From NCBI GenBank assembly GCA_964370195.1, contig CAYJIH010000006.1, forward strand, positions 1 through 64,000: a stretch of 64,000 bases of DNA, in the 5' to 3' direction. The stretch is from JAAYCI01 sp964370195. GTDB taxonomy: Bacteria; Bacillota; Clostridia; Oscillospirales; Ruminococcaceae. This document shows positions 7,597 to 14,987 of this stretch, piece after piece (position 1 is the stretch's first letter; each line of letters begins with the position of its first letter). The translations under genes were made by a program, and so were the position numbers. The notes under the pieces were generated by a model. That model saw only the letters and a list, made by a program, of their open reading frames with translations. It did not search any database and was not told the origin of the DNA.

Positions 7597-8898
7597 ATGA
7601 AACACGTTACGCCATTTTTTAGCCGGGCTGTGCAACTTTCGCAGTTGCGCACCCGCTTTTTTGTTCCGGGCCACAAAGGCAACGCCGCTGCTTTACCCGC
7701 TTTCGCCCCACTTTTGCCCCTTGATTTAACCGAAATTGAGGGCGCAGATGACCTTTCGCATCCAAGCGGCCCCTTGGCCGAAAGCGAGCAAAACATGGCA
7801 AAGGCATTTCGCAGTGCTGTCACCTTATATTCAACTTTTGGTAGCACCAGTTGCATCGAGGCCATGCTACACCTATATATGCATCCCGATAAGCCCATTA
7901 TCATGGCGCGTGGCTGCCATATTTCGGCTCTACGTGCCCTCATTTTCACCGGTGCATTGCCTGTGTGGCTTCCTGTAGAAGAGGGCCGCATCGCACCGCA
8001 CGTGCTGGAAGAAACCTTGCAGCAGCACAAAAACGCGCCCGTTTACATTACCGCATCTGATTATTTCGGACGCTCGCCCGACATTGCCGCTTTGGCCGCC
8101 ATCTGTGAAAAAGCAGGCTCTGCCCTCTTGGTAGACAATGCGCACGGTGCACACCTTGCTTTTTTACCTCCCTCGCAACATCCGTTGCACCTTGGTGCCG
8201 ACGCTGTGGTAGACTCTGCCCACAAAACACTGCCCTGCCTTACCGGGGCCGCTTTGCTTCATCTGCGCAAAAAAACCCATGCCACGCAGGCGCGCGAACT
8301 TCTCAATTTATATGGTTCCACCAGCCCAAGTTACCTCATTCTCGAAAGCCTAGATTTATGTGCCGGCCAACTGCTTTGCAATGCGTTGGATTTTAACAGT
8401 GCCGCCCAGCAGCTTGCGGCCGTTGCAAAAGAATCGGCCCACTTGTGCGAGCCAGGAGATGACCCCCTTAAACTTTGTCTTCACCCCGCCTTGGGTGGCT
8501 GGCCGGTGCAAGCCGTGCTGGAACACCTGGCAAGCCATGGCATTGTGCCCGAATATTGTGATGGCACCCGTATTGTTTTAATGGCAAGCGCTTGCAACAG
8601 CAAAGAGGATTTTGCCACCCTTTCCAAAGCTTTACAGCATTTTCCACCGCGCACGCCGCTCGCTATCTCAGCGCCTCCTCCCCCGGTGTTTCCACACGTT
8701 GTGTGCACCCCGCGCGAGGCTTTTTTCGCCCCAAAAGAACGCATCCCCCTCGCTTATGCAGCAGGCCGTGTGGCAGCTGGGCTAGATGCCCCTTGCCCAC
8801 CCGGTGTTCCACTTATAGCACCCGGAGAACGCATTTCGCCACAGCTTTTACCGCATCTTTCCCATGGTGGTATTTTAGAAATAGATGTGGTAAAATAA
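7597..8898 (+). CDS. Orn/Lys/Arg decarboxylase family protein (YaaO-like, PLP fold)
   Basis: The 433-residue protein has the fold-type I PLP enzyme core of the Orn/Lys/Arg decarboxylase family: FFVPGHKG near the start, GSTSCIEAM, the substrate and cofactor segment VDNAHGAHL, and the PLP-binding lysine in DSAHKTLPCLTG. The C-terminal part (PGVPLIAPGERI) is also typical. Bacillus speA/YaaO relatives are arginine decarboxylases, but substrate cannot be read from sequence. The ATG at 7597 follows AAAGGGGCCAGG; an upstream TTG at 7570 overlaps the previous gene and is less likely. Its position before darA and holB matches the conserved yaaO-tmk-yaaQ order, with tmk absent. Confidence 0.88.
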   Translation: MKHVTPFFSRAVQLSQLRTRFFVPGHKGNAAALPAFAPLLPLDLTEIEGADDLSHPSGPLAESEQNMAKAFRSAVTLYSTFGSTSCIEAMLHLYMHPDKPIIMARGCHISALRALIFTGALPVWLPVEEGRIAPHVLEETLQQHKNAPVYITASDYFGRSPDIAALAAICEKAGSALLVDNAHGAHLAFLPPSQHPLHLGADAVVDSAHKTLPCLTGAALLHLRKKTHATQARELLNLYGSTSPSYLILESLDLCAGQLLCNALDFNSAAQQLAAVAKESAHLCEPGDDPLKLCLHPALGGWPVQAVLEHLASHGIVPEYCDGTRIVLMASACNSKEDFATLSKALQHFPPRTPLAISAPPPPVFPHVVCTPREAFFAPKERIPLAYAAGRVAAGLDAPCPPGVPLIAPGERISPQLLPHLSHGGILEIDVVK

Positions 8899-8959
8899 AT
8901 AAAGTACCGCCTTATTCTCGTATAAGAATTTGAATTACAACAATGGATAGGAGGCATAC

Positions 8960-9286
8960 ATGAAGCTAATTACCGCTATTGTAAGCAATGAAGATGCCCA
9001 TGATGTCAACGATTCCTTAGTAGCCGCTGGGTTTCGTTTAACGCGCCTGGCCACAAATGGTGGTTTTTTGCGTGCCGGCAGTGTTACATTCCTAATCGGT
9101 GTAGAAGACGATAAAGTTGACACATGCATTGAAGTTATCGCGCGTCACTCCAGCCGGCGAGAGGAACTGATTCCGGCAGGCACCGGATATTCTAATTTGT
9201 TCGACTCTTCCTCAGCTCCTTTAAATGTCAGCGTGGGTGGTGCCACCGTATTTGTAACATCGGTGGAGCGCTTTGAACAATTATGA
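8960..9286 (+). CDS. darA: cyclic-di-AMP receptor DarA (YaaQ/PstA, P-II-like)
   Basis: This 108-residue protein matches the P-II-like cyclic-di-AMP-binding protein DarA (PstA, YaaQ). Family features are the opening MKLITAIV, the T-loop region GFRLTRLATNGGFLRAGSVTF with the conserved GFLR, and the C-terminal VGGATVFV. It binds c-di-AMP as a trimer; its downstream partner is not established. The ATG at 8960 follows GGATAGGAGGCATAC. Its stop overlaps the start of holB by four bases (ATGA), so the two are coupled. Its presence implies c-di-AMP signalling in this organism, although no diadenylate cyclase gene is in the window. Confidence 0.94.
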   Translation: MKLITAIVSNEDAHDVNDSLVAAGFRLTRLATNGGFLRAGSVTFLIGVEDDKVDTCIEVIARHSSRREELIPAGTGYSNLFDSSSAPLNVSVGGATVFVTSVERFEQL

Positions 9287-10254
9287 GTACATTTGCACTG
9301 AGCACCATTTTGGGCAACGAACACACGCGTAGCGCACTGCAACACGCTTTGCAAACAAACTGCCTGCCCCATGCCGTTTTGCTCACTGCACCGGATGGCT
9401 GTGGCCGCAACCATTGGGCACGCTGCCTTGCAGCTGATTACTTGTTCCCTGCCGGTGGCGAAGGCGCCAAAGCAGTTTTGAATGGCGAAAGCTCTGAGGT
9501 GATTACAATCGCCGGAGAAGGGCTTTCCGGCCAAATTAAAGTCGACCGCATTCGCGAGGTGCGCTCTAAGATGTATCGAACAGGGCTTTCTTCAAAAGGG
9601 CGCGCTGTTCTAATTCGCGATGCAGAACGCATGATGGCCCCTGCGGCCAACGCCCTTTTAAAAATATTAGAAGAACCACCTTCCGACATGTTATTCGTTT
9701 TAACAGCACGTGATGCCTCTCTTCTTTTACAAACCATTCGAAGCCGATGCGCCCTATACCCACTGGCCGAACTACCGCCAGATGAAATGCGGCAATATTT
9801 ACAAACCGAAGGCGCAAGCTTAGAGGAAGCACAGTTGCTCGCTGCCGTTTATGGCGGGCGCCCCGGTATGGGTTTGCAAATTTTGAGAAACGAAACAAGA
9901 AAAGAAACCTTGCAAGCGGCACAACGTGCTGCCATAGCTGCAGCGCAAGGCAATTTATACGCTTTGCTTTGCCTGTTTAGTGCATTTGAGGGAAGTAAAG
10001 CCAAAAGCAAACGCAAAGACAGCCCCGTAGATGAAAGCAAAGAACGCAGAAACAACTTTTTACAAGATTTTTCCCAAGTGCTTGCCAGTGCCTTTCACAC
10101 GCCACTTTCTGCAGAGCAAGGGGGCGTTCCCCCCTGGCAAGCCACACGCTTTTTGCCACTTGTGCAACAAGCACAACTCGATTTACAAGCAAATATTGCG
10201 CCAAAGCTTGTGTTTAGCACTTTGGCCATCAACCTTACAGAGGAACCTATATGA
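9283..10254 (+). CDS. holB: DNA polymerase III subunit delta'
   Basis: The 323-residue protein is the delta' subunit of the clamp-loader complex, which opens the sliding clamp at replication forks. It has the AAA+ layout: LGNEHTRSALQHAL, a degenerate P-loop (APDGCGRNHW, where the Walker Lys is replaced), IRSRC-type sensor segment TIRSRCALYPLAELP and MMAPAANALLKILEEPPSD. Loss of the P-loop Lys is compatible with delta', which need not hydrolyse ATP. The ATG overlaps the darA stop and its own stop overlaps ricT by four bases. Conserved synteny with darA and ricT supports the call over DnaX, which would be longer. Confidence 0.93.
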   Translation: MSTFALSTILGNEHTRSALQHALQTNCLPHAVLLTAPDGCGRNHWARCLAADYLFPAGGEGAKAVLNGESSEVITIAGEGLSGQIKVDRIREVRSKMYRTGLSSKGRAVLIRDAERMMAPAANALLKILEEPPSDMLFVLTARDASLLLQTIRSRCALYPLAELPPDEMRQYLQTEGASLEEAQLLAAVYGGRPGMGLQILRNETRKETLQAAQRAAIAAAQGNLYALLCLFSAFEGSKAKSKRKDSPVDESKERRNNFLQDFSQVLASAFHTPLSAEQGGVPPWQATRFLPLVQQAQLDLQANIAPKLVFSTLAINLTEEPI

Positions 10255-11150
10255 AAACCATCATCCATGTTCGCTTTAAAGAAGGCGGCAAAAGTTATTA
10301 CTTCGATCCCGTTGGCCTTGACATCCAAGAAGGCTGCTATGTGATTGTAGAAACAAGCCGTGGCACCGAATGCGGCGAAGTGGTTCACAAGCCACACTCT
10401 GTGCCCGATTCCAGTGTTTCGCAGGCACTTAAGCCTGTTGTGCGCCTAGCCGATGATGCCGACATCCGGCGTATGCATCAAAACCGCGAAGACGAACATC
10501 ATGCATTCACCGTTTGCGAAGAAGCCATTTTACGCCATGGGCTAGAAATGAAGCTTGTGGATGTAGAATATACACATACGCGCAACAAAATTTTGTTTTA
10601 TTTTACCGCCGATGGACGCGTGGACTTCCGCGAGCTTGTTAAAGACCTTGCGTCGGTTTTCCGCACACGCATTGAACTGCGTCAAATTGGTGTGCGCGAT
10701 GAATCGAAAATGATTGGTGGCCTTGGCATTTGTGGGCAACCGTTTTGCTGCAGTCGATTTTTGAAAAACTTCCAGCCTGTTTCCATTAAAATGGCAAAAG
10801 AGCAGGGCCTTTCTTTAAATCCTGCAAAAATCTCCGGCAGCTGCGGACGTTTGATGTGCTGCCTTGCTTATGAGCAACCAGCCTATGAATATCTTGGTAA
10901 AATTACACCGGGGCTTGGTTGTGTGGTGCAAACGCCCGATGGCAACGGCACCGTAACCGAGGTAAACCTCATCACAGGGAAATTGCGTGTACGCCTAGAG
11001 GAAACGCCGGATATCACACCGCACTATTACCATCGAGACGATGTGGTGTACCTGCGCGGCGGCAAACGCAAACCCATGAAACCGGAAGATTTAGAACAGG
11101 CCGAAGCGGCGGCTACAACCGAAACAAAAGAGAAAAAACAGCGCAAATAA
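10251..11150 (+). CDS. ricT: PSP1 domain protein RicT (YaaT)
   Basis: This 299-residue protein carries the PSP1 C-terminal domain in the centre. Two cysteine clusters, GGLGICGQPFCCSRFL and SGSCGRLMCCLAYE, are the hallmark of YaaT/RicT. In Bacillus, RicT works with RicA and RicF in a complex that promotes RNA maturation by RNase Y and carries iron-sulfur clusters bound through such cysteines. The C-terminal tail is Lys/Glu-rich. The gene overlaps holB by four bases and is the last of the tightly coupled darA-holB-ricT unit. A terminator-like hairpin follows at 11225-11263. RicA and RicF are not in the window. Confidence 0.93.
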   Translation: MKTIIHVRFKEGGKSYYFDPVGLDIQEGCYVIVETSRGTECGEVVHKPHSVPDSSVSQALKPVVRLADDADIRRMHQNREDEHHAFTVCEEAILRHGLEMKLVDVEYTHTRNKILFYFTADGRVDFRELVKDLASVFRTRIELRQIGVRDESKMIGGLGICGQPFCCSRFLKNFQPVSIKMAKEQGLSLNPAKISGSCGRLMCCLAYEQPAYEYLGKITPGLGCVVQTPDGNGTVTEVNLITGKLRVRLEETPDITPHYYHRDDVVYLRGGKRKPMKPEDLEQAEAAATTETKEKKQRK

Positions 11151-11201
11151 GCTTTTGGCAAACGCCATGCCAAGCTGCGCCCTTTTCTTCCGATACAAAA
11201 C

Positions 11202-11229
11202 TTGCATTCTACAAATCCTGTGGTAAAAT
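11202..11229 (+). promoter_or_regulatory. possible promoter of the ferredoxin gene
   Basis: TTGCAT (11202-11207) and TAAAAT (11224-11229) are 16 bases apart. The -10 element overlaps the left arm of the following hairpin, so this is tentative. Confidence 0.4.
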
Positions 11230-11264
11230 AAATGTATGAGCTTTTAACTCATACATTTATTTTT
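11225..11264 (+). terminator. terminator-like hairpin between ricT and the ferredoxin gene
   Basis: A perfect 16-base inverted repeat (11225-11240 with 11248-11263) with a seven-base loop ends in a T run. It lies just before the ferredoxin ribosome binding site and probably ends ricT transcription. Confidence 0.65.
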
Positions 11265-11285
11265 CAAGAAAAGGAGGCTACTCAT

Positions 11286-11456
11286 ATGGCTTACAAAATC
11301 AGCTCTGACTGCATCTCCTGTGGTGCCTGTGAAGGCGAATGTCCCGTAAGCGCCATTGCTGCTGGCGACGCTCAATACACAATTGATGCCGATGCATGCA
11401 TCGACTGCGGCACATGCGAAGGCGTATGTCCTACCGGTGCAATCTCGGCCGACTAA
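11286..11456 (+). CDS. 2[4Fe-4S] ferredoxin
   Basis: This 56-residue protein is a clostridial-type ferredoxin. It holds two CxxCxxCxxxCP motifs, CISCGACEGECP and CIDCGTCEGVCP, each able to bind a 4Fe-4S cluster, within an otherwise small acidic protein. It carries electrons for anaerobic metabolism. The ATG at 11286 follows GAAAAGGAGGCTACTCAT, a near-ideal ribosome binding site; a longer in-frame ORF from 11232 lies within the hairpin and is not needed. It has its own terminator at 11493-11526, so it is probably transcribed separately though it sits inside the ricT-yabB-rsmI synteny block. Confidence 0.95.
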   Translation: MAYKISSDCISCGACEGECPVSAIAAGDAQYTIDADACIDCGTCEGVCPTGAISAD

Positions 11457-11492
11457 GCACACGCACCCTAGAACGAATGCACAATTAACCCG

Positions 11493-11526
11493 GCGGGCAC
11501 ATTTTTCGTGCCCGCTTGATTTTTTT
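11493..11526 (+). terminator. intrinsic terminator of the ferredoxin gene
   Basis: The stem gcgggcac/gtgcccgc (11493-11500 with 11508-11515) has a seven-base loop and is followed by ttgattttttt. Confidence 0.85.
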
Positions 11527-11539
11527 ATACACATACAGT

Positions 11540-12211
11540 ATGATAGAAAAAAAAATAGAAATTTTACCGCATGGCACAAAAGTGCAAACAAGCAAACAGC
11601 ATCGTTTTGGCACAGATGCACTGCTTTTACTTTCTTTTTGTAACCCCCATAAACACTGGGCCATTGCCGACCTTTGTGCCGGTTGTGGCATTTTGGCATT
11701 TGGCCTTTTAGATGCCGGTGTGCAAGGCCCCGCTTTGGCGGTGGAAATAGATGAAGAAGCCGCAGCCCTAATGGAAGAAGCCAAAACCTTAAATAGGGCC
11801 ACTTCTTTAAATATTATCTGTGGCGATGTGCGACAAGTGCGCACAGAACGTCCACTTGATCTTGTTGTGGCAAACCCACCGTATTTTAATAGTGGCCCAT
11901 GTGCCCAAAACGCCACACGCGCACGCGCACGGCACGACACAACTTGCACGGCAGAAGATTTAAGCCTTGCTGCAAAACGGCTGTTAAAAGATGGCGGCCG
12001 CTTTTGCCTTTGCTACCCACCTGCGCGCCTTGCCGAGCTGTTTTTTGTATTGCAACAAGCTGGCTTTGCACCAAAACGCCTTTGCTTTGTGCGCAAAACG
12101 CCCAGCACCGACCCATGGCTTGCCTTGGTAGATGCACGCAAAAACGGCGGGCACGGGCTTTCGGTTTTGTCCGATATTTTATTACCCCCGGGAAAACCGG
12201 TGGTGTTTTAA
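11540..12211 (+). CDS. tRNA1(Val) A37 N6-methyltransferase family protein (YabB/TrmN6)
   Basis: The 223-residue protein is a SAM-dependent methyltransferase of the TrmN6/YabB family. The SAM-binding loop is DLCAGCGILAFGLL, the acidic motif AVEIDEE follows, and the catalytic NPPYF motif marks an N6-adenine methyltransferase. N-terminal QTSKQHRFGTDALLL is the family's entry motif. The ATG at 11540 is chosen because the in-frame TTG at 11516 lies in the ferredoxin terminator; a clear ribosome binding site is lacking. It is followed after 45 bases by rsmI, as in Bacillus, supporting an RNA-methylation role. Confidence 0.88.
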   Translation: MIEKKIEILPHGTKVQTSKQHRFGTDALLLLSFCNPHKHWAIADLCAGCGILAFGLLDAGVQGPALAVEIDEEAAALMEEAKTLNRATSLNIICGDVRQVRTERPLDLVVANPPYFNSGPCAQNATRARARHDTTCTAEDLSLAAKRLLKDGGRFCLCYPPARLAELFFVLQQAGFAPKRLCFVRKTPSTDPWLALVDARKNGGHGLSVLSDILLPPGKPVVF

Positions 12212-12256
12212 AAGAGGCATAAACGCCATTGTTATAAAATAAGGGAGGGCCGGCCC

Positions 12257-13123
12257 ATGGCAGGCATATTGTATATTGTGGGCACGCCCATAGGAAATTT
12301 ACGAGATTTAAGCACACGTGTAGGCGAGATATTAACAGAAGTAGATTTTGTTGCTGCTGAAGATACCCGCGTTACCGTTAAAATATTAAACCACCTCGGC
12401 ATTAAAAAACCACTCATCAGTTATCACGAGCACAACGAGCGTGTGCGCAGCGAGGGTATTTTGGCACGCATTGAAGCCGGTGAAAGCTGTGCTTTATGTA
12501 GTGATGCCGGCCTGCCGGCCATCAGCGACCCCGGCCAAATTTTAGTGCAAGAGGCAAAAGAAAGAAACATAACCGTGGTGCCCATTCCGGGGCCAAACGC
12601 TGCCCTTACCGCGCTGTGCGCTTCCGGGCAAGACACAACACGGTTTGTTTTTGAGGGATTTTTACCACAAAACCGCAACGCCCGCAACGAGCGGCTGTCC
12701 TACTTACAAAACGAAGAAAGAACCATGCTTTTTTACGAAGCGCCACATAAGCTTCCCAAAACATTGCTGGATTTACACGCCGCCTTTGGCCCAAAGCGCA
12801 GCATCACCCTTTGCCGCGAGCTTACAAAACTGCATGAAGAGATTGTAAAAACCACATTAGAGCAGGCCACCCTTTATTACGCTGAAGAAAAACCGCGTGG
12901 CGAATTTGTGCTTGTGGTGGCCGGGCAAGCAAAAGAAGAACTTGCTGTGCCGCAACGCAGTTTAGAGGAAGTGGCTAGAGAAGCTCTTAGCTGGCCCTTA
13001 AGCCTTTCCGCTGCTGCCAAACGTGCGGCCGCCGAAACCGGATATGCGAAAAGCGCACTCTATAAAGAAATGTTACAGCAGAAGGAACCCTCATCAGAAA
13101 GCCCGGATGAATCCCTCTTTTAA
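12257..13123 (+). CDS. rsmI: 16S rRNA (cytidine(1402)-2'-O)-methyltransferase
   Basis: The 288-residue protein is RsmI (YraL/YabC), which methylates the ribose of C1402 in the decoding centre of 16S rRNA using SAM. Tetrapyrrole-methylase-fold motifs are intact: LYIVGTPIGNLRD at the N-terminus, AAEDTRVT, SYHEHNE, CSDAGLPAISDPG, PIPGPNA and GEFVLVV near the C-terminus. Length is normal. The ATG follows AAGGGAGGGCCGGCCC. A phosphodiesterase gene follows after about 50 bases on the same strand, probably in the same transcript. Confidence 0.96.
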   Translation: MAGILYIVGTPIGNLRDLSTRVGEILTEVDFVAAEDTRVTVKILNHLGIKKPLISYHEHNERVRSEGILARIEAGESCALCSDAGLPAISDPGQILVQEAKERNITVVPIPGPNAALTALCASGQDTTRFVFEGFLPQNRNARNERLSYLQNEERTMLFYEAPHKLPKTLLDLHAAFGPKRSITLCRELTKLHEEIVKTTLEQATLYYAEEKPRGEFVLVVAGQAKEELAVPQRSLEEVAREALSWPLSLSAAAKRAAAETGYAKSALYKEMLQQKEPSSESPDESLF

Positions 13124-13173
13124 ATATTTCATTGTGCCCTTCAATAACAGCACAATAAAAGGATGTGAGCAAT

Positions 13174-13659
13174 TTGAAGGTATTGGTTATTAGCGACACA
13201 CACAATGCCACACAGCCAATACATGAAGTGCTTTGCCGCGAGCATGACGCTCAGGTATGCATTCATCTTGGAGATGGCGTTGACAAACTGTTTCCCTTGC
13301 AATCAAAATATAAGTCGATGGACTTTTACTGTGTGTACGGAAACTGCGACCATTACTCCGGCAATGATTGTGCACAAGAATTGCTTTTATCTTTAGAAGG
13401 GCATACGCTTTTCTTTACACATGGAGATTGTTTTCATGTGAAATTGGGCCTTGCCCTTTTGTGGGAGCACGCACGTAAAAAACATGCCAATATTGCTTTG
13501 TTTGGCCACACACACCGCCCACTGTACGAGCTTGTGAATGGCATTCACCTGTTTAACCCAGGTTCGCTTGGCAAGCCGCCTATTGGCATGAAAGCAAGCT
13601 ACGGCGTGCTGCTGCTGGAAGAAAACACAATGCCAAAATTCGATATTATAACGCTATAG
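13174..13659 (+). CDS. YfcE/MJ0936-type metallophosphoesterase
   Basis: This 161-residue calcineurin-like phosphoesterase has the complete metal-binding set: SDTHN at the N-terminus, HLGDG, GNCDH, THGD and GHTHRP. The family hydrolyses phosphodiesters such as model substrates or cyclic nucleotides; the natural substrate is unknown. The start is taken as TTG 13174, ten bases after AAAGGA; the in-frame GTG at 13165 is too close to that site. It follows rsmI and is ended by the strong hairpin at 13716-13764. Confidence 0.9.
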   Translation: MKVLVISDTHNATQPIHEVLCREHDAQVCIHLGDGVDKLFPLQSKYKSMDFYCVYGNCDHYSGNDCAQELLLSLEGHTLFFTHGDCFHVKLGLALLWEHARKKHANIALFGHTHRPLYELVNGIHLFNPGSLGKPPIGMKASYGVLLLEENTMPKFDIITL

Positions 13660-13715
13660 CCTATATAAATATACAGAATAACTTTGCAAAAACACCCTTT
13701 TAAAAAAGGGGCAAC

Positions 13716-13764
13716 AAAACGCTACGAAGATGCATGCACAGAATATGCATCTTCGTAGCGTTTT
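13716..13764. terminator. bidirectional intrinsic terminator
   Basis: A perfect 20-bp stem (13716-13735 with 13745-13764) with a nine-base loop ends in T runs on the plus strand and A runs on the other side. It ends the plus-strand phosphoesterase transcript and can serve the converging minus strand. Confidence 0.85.
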
Positions 13765-13800
13765 ACATTGCTGACACAATTGACTCTTTATATCGCGCCA

Positions 13801-13834
13801 AAAAGGGACGCTACCGTTTGGCAGCGCCCCTTTT
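13801..13834 (-). terminator. terminator of the DUF308 gene
   Basis: On the minus strand a stem of aaaggggcgct with agcgtcccttt (one G:U pair) is followed by a short T run. It lies about 85 bases past the DUF308 stop. Confidence 0.65.
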
Positions 13835-13916
13835 CGTGGCAACTTTATCTTAATAAAAATTTTTTAATACAAATCGTCCTGTTTTTTTACAGAAAACAGC
13901 TTTGCCTCTAGCCAAC

Positions 13917-14459
13917 CTAAGCGGCCGAGCCACCATTCGAGCCGCTTCCCATCATGGAGGAACCGGCAATGAGGTTAAAGCCACTCATCATAACAGAAAC
14001 GCCCACCATAATGCCAATGGCCAACATCAAAGTACCAATGTGGAACAAAGCATACACACCCACTACCACAGACAAAATGGCCATTGTAAGCACCCAGCCC
14101 CAATTTTTTTCCTTTGTTTTGCGCATTTCGAACGCACGGGCAATACGCAAAATACCGCCAATGATCAGCCAAATGTCAAATGCATACGTCATACTCAATT
14201 CTACAAAAATGCCCAGCATAGGGTTAAACAGCACAAGTGCGCCAAGCACTAAGCTTAAAATACCACCAACAAGCTCCCATGTTGATCTTTTGCCGGTTTT
14301 TCCTGCGGCAAAATATTGTGCAAGCTCATTTACACCAACCAAAATAAGCAAAAAGCCAATCACCCAGCTCATGCTTGCATACGTAGCACCGGGTGTCACC
14401 ACCATAAACATGCCGGCCAAAACCAACAAAATCCCTAAAATAATCGAAACAACTCGCAT
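13917..14459 (-). CDS. DUF308 (HdeD-like) membrane protein
   Basis: The 180-residue protein has six hydrophobic segments and the repeated two-helix pattern of the DUF308/HdeD family (for example ILGILLVLAGMFMV, LLILVGVNELAQYF, ILSLVLGALVLFNP, IIGGILRIARAFEMR). It ends in a Gly/Ser-rich tail. HdeD proteins are linked to acid stress in enterobacteria; the role here is unknown. The ATG at 14459 is chosen because it follows TTGGAGGATATGTG; the longer frame to 14495 would enter the thioredoxin terminator. Confidence 0.85.
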   Translation of the reverse strand: MRVVSIILGILLVLAGMFMVVTPGATYASMSWVIGFLLILVGVNELAQYFAAGKTGKRSTWELVGGILSLVLGALVLFNPMLGIFVELSMTYAFDIWLIIGGILRIARAFEMRKTKEKNWGWVLTMAILSVVVGVYALFHIGTLMLAIGIMVGVSVMMSGFNLIAGSSMMGSGSNGGSAA

Positions 14460-14494
14460 CACATATCCTCCAAATTTCAATTTATCTTTACACA

Positions 14495-14530
14495 TTTAAA
14501 TAGCCTCTCGTCCGTAAGAGAGGCTATTTA
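14495..14530 (-). terminator. terminator of trxA
   Basis: A stem of taaatagcctctc with its complement (14498-14509 with 14518-14529) lies 14 bases past the thioredoxin stop on the minus strand. Confidence 0.65.
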
Positions 14531-14543
14531 AGTTTACTTCTAT

Positions 14544-14855
14544 TTATGTGTTTGAAAACAAAGCAACCAACTTGTCTTTTGGCACCACGCCCACACTTTG
14601 GTTCACTTGTTTTCCATCTTTAAAAGCGATTACCGTGGGGATGCTTAAAATACCAAACTTTTCTGCCAATTCTTGCTCTTCGTCCGAATTGATTTTAACC
14701 ACTTTATAATCGGGGTTCTCTTCAGCCAATTGCTCAATGATAGGACCCATCATTTTGCAAGGCCCACACCAAGTAGCCCAAAATTCTGCCAATACAGGTT
14801 TATCGCTTTGCAATACTTCTGCTTCAAACGTTTCTTTTGTCACATCTAAAATCAT
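14544..14855 (-). CDS. trxA: thioredoxin
   Basis: The 103-residue protein is a standard thioredoxin, a cytoplasmic dithiol reductant. It has the active site WCGPCK (WATWCGPCKMM), the conserved Asp before it in LAEFWA context, and the cis-proline loop SIPTVIAF. Length is typical. The ATG at 14855 follows AAAAGGAGAAATTACAT. It is monocistronic, with a terminator immediately downstream; it could reduce the C-terminal cysteines of NrdJ, but no linkage in the sequence proves that. Confidence 0.97.
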   Translation of the reverse strand: MILDVTKETFEAEVLQSDKPVLAEFWATWCGPCKMMGPIIEQLAEENPDYKVVKINSDEEQELAEKFGILSIPTVIAFKDGKQVNQSVGVVPKDKLVALFSNT

Positions 14856-14987
14856 ATGTAATTTCTCCTTTTATATGTTATACTGAACCGTTTTTGCACA
14901 AAGTCATCTCATGCAACTTATTCTATTTTACTATAGTTTGGGCCATATTGCAAGAAAAATACGTCGAATCCTTGGGGCTAGACCGCT

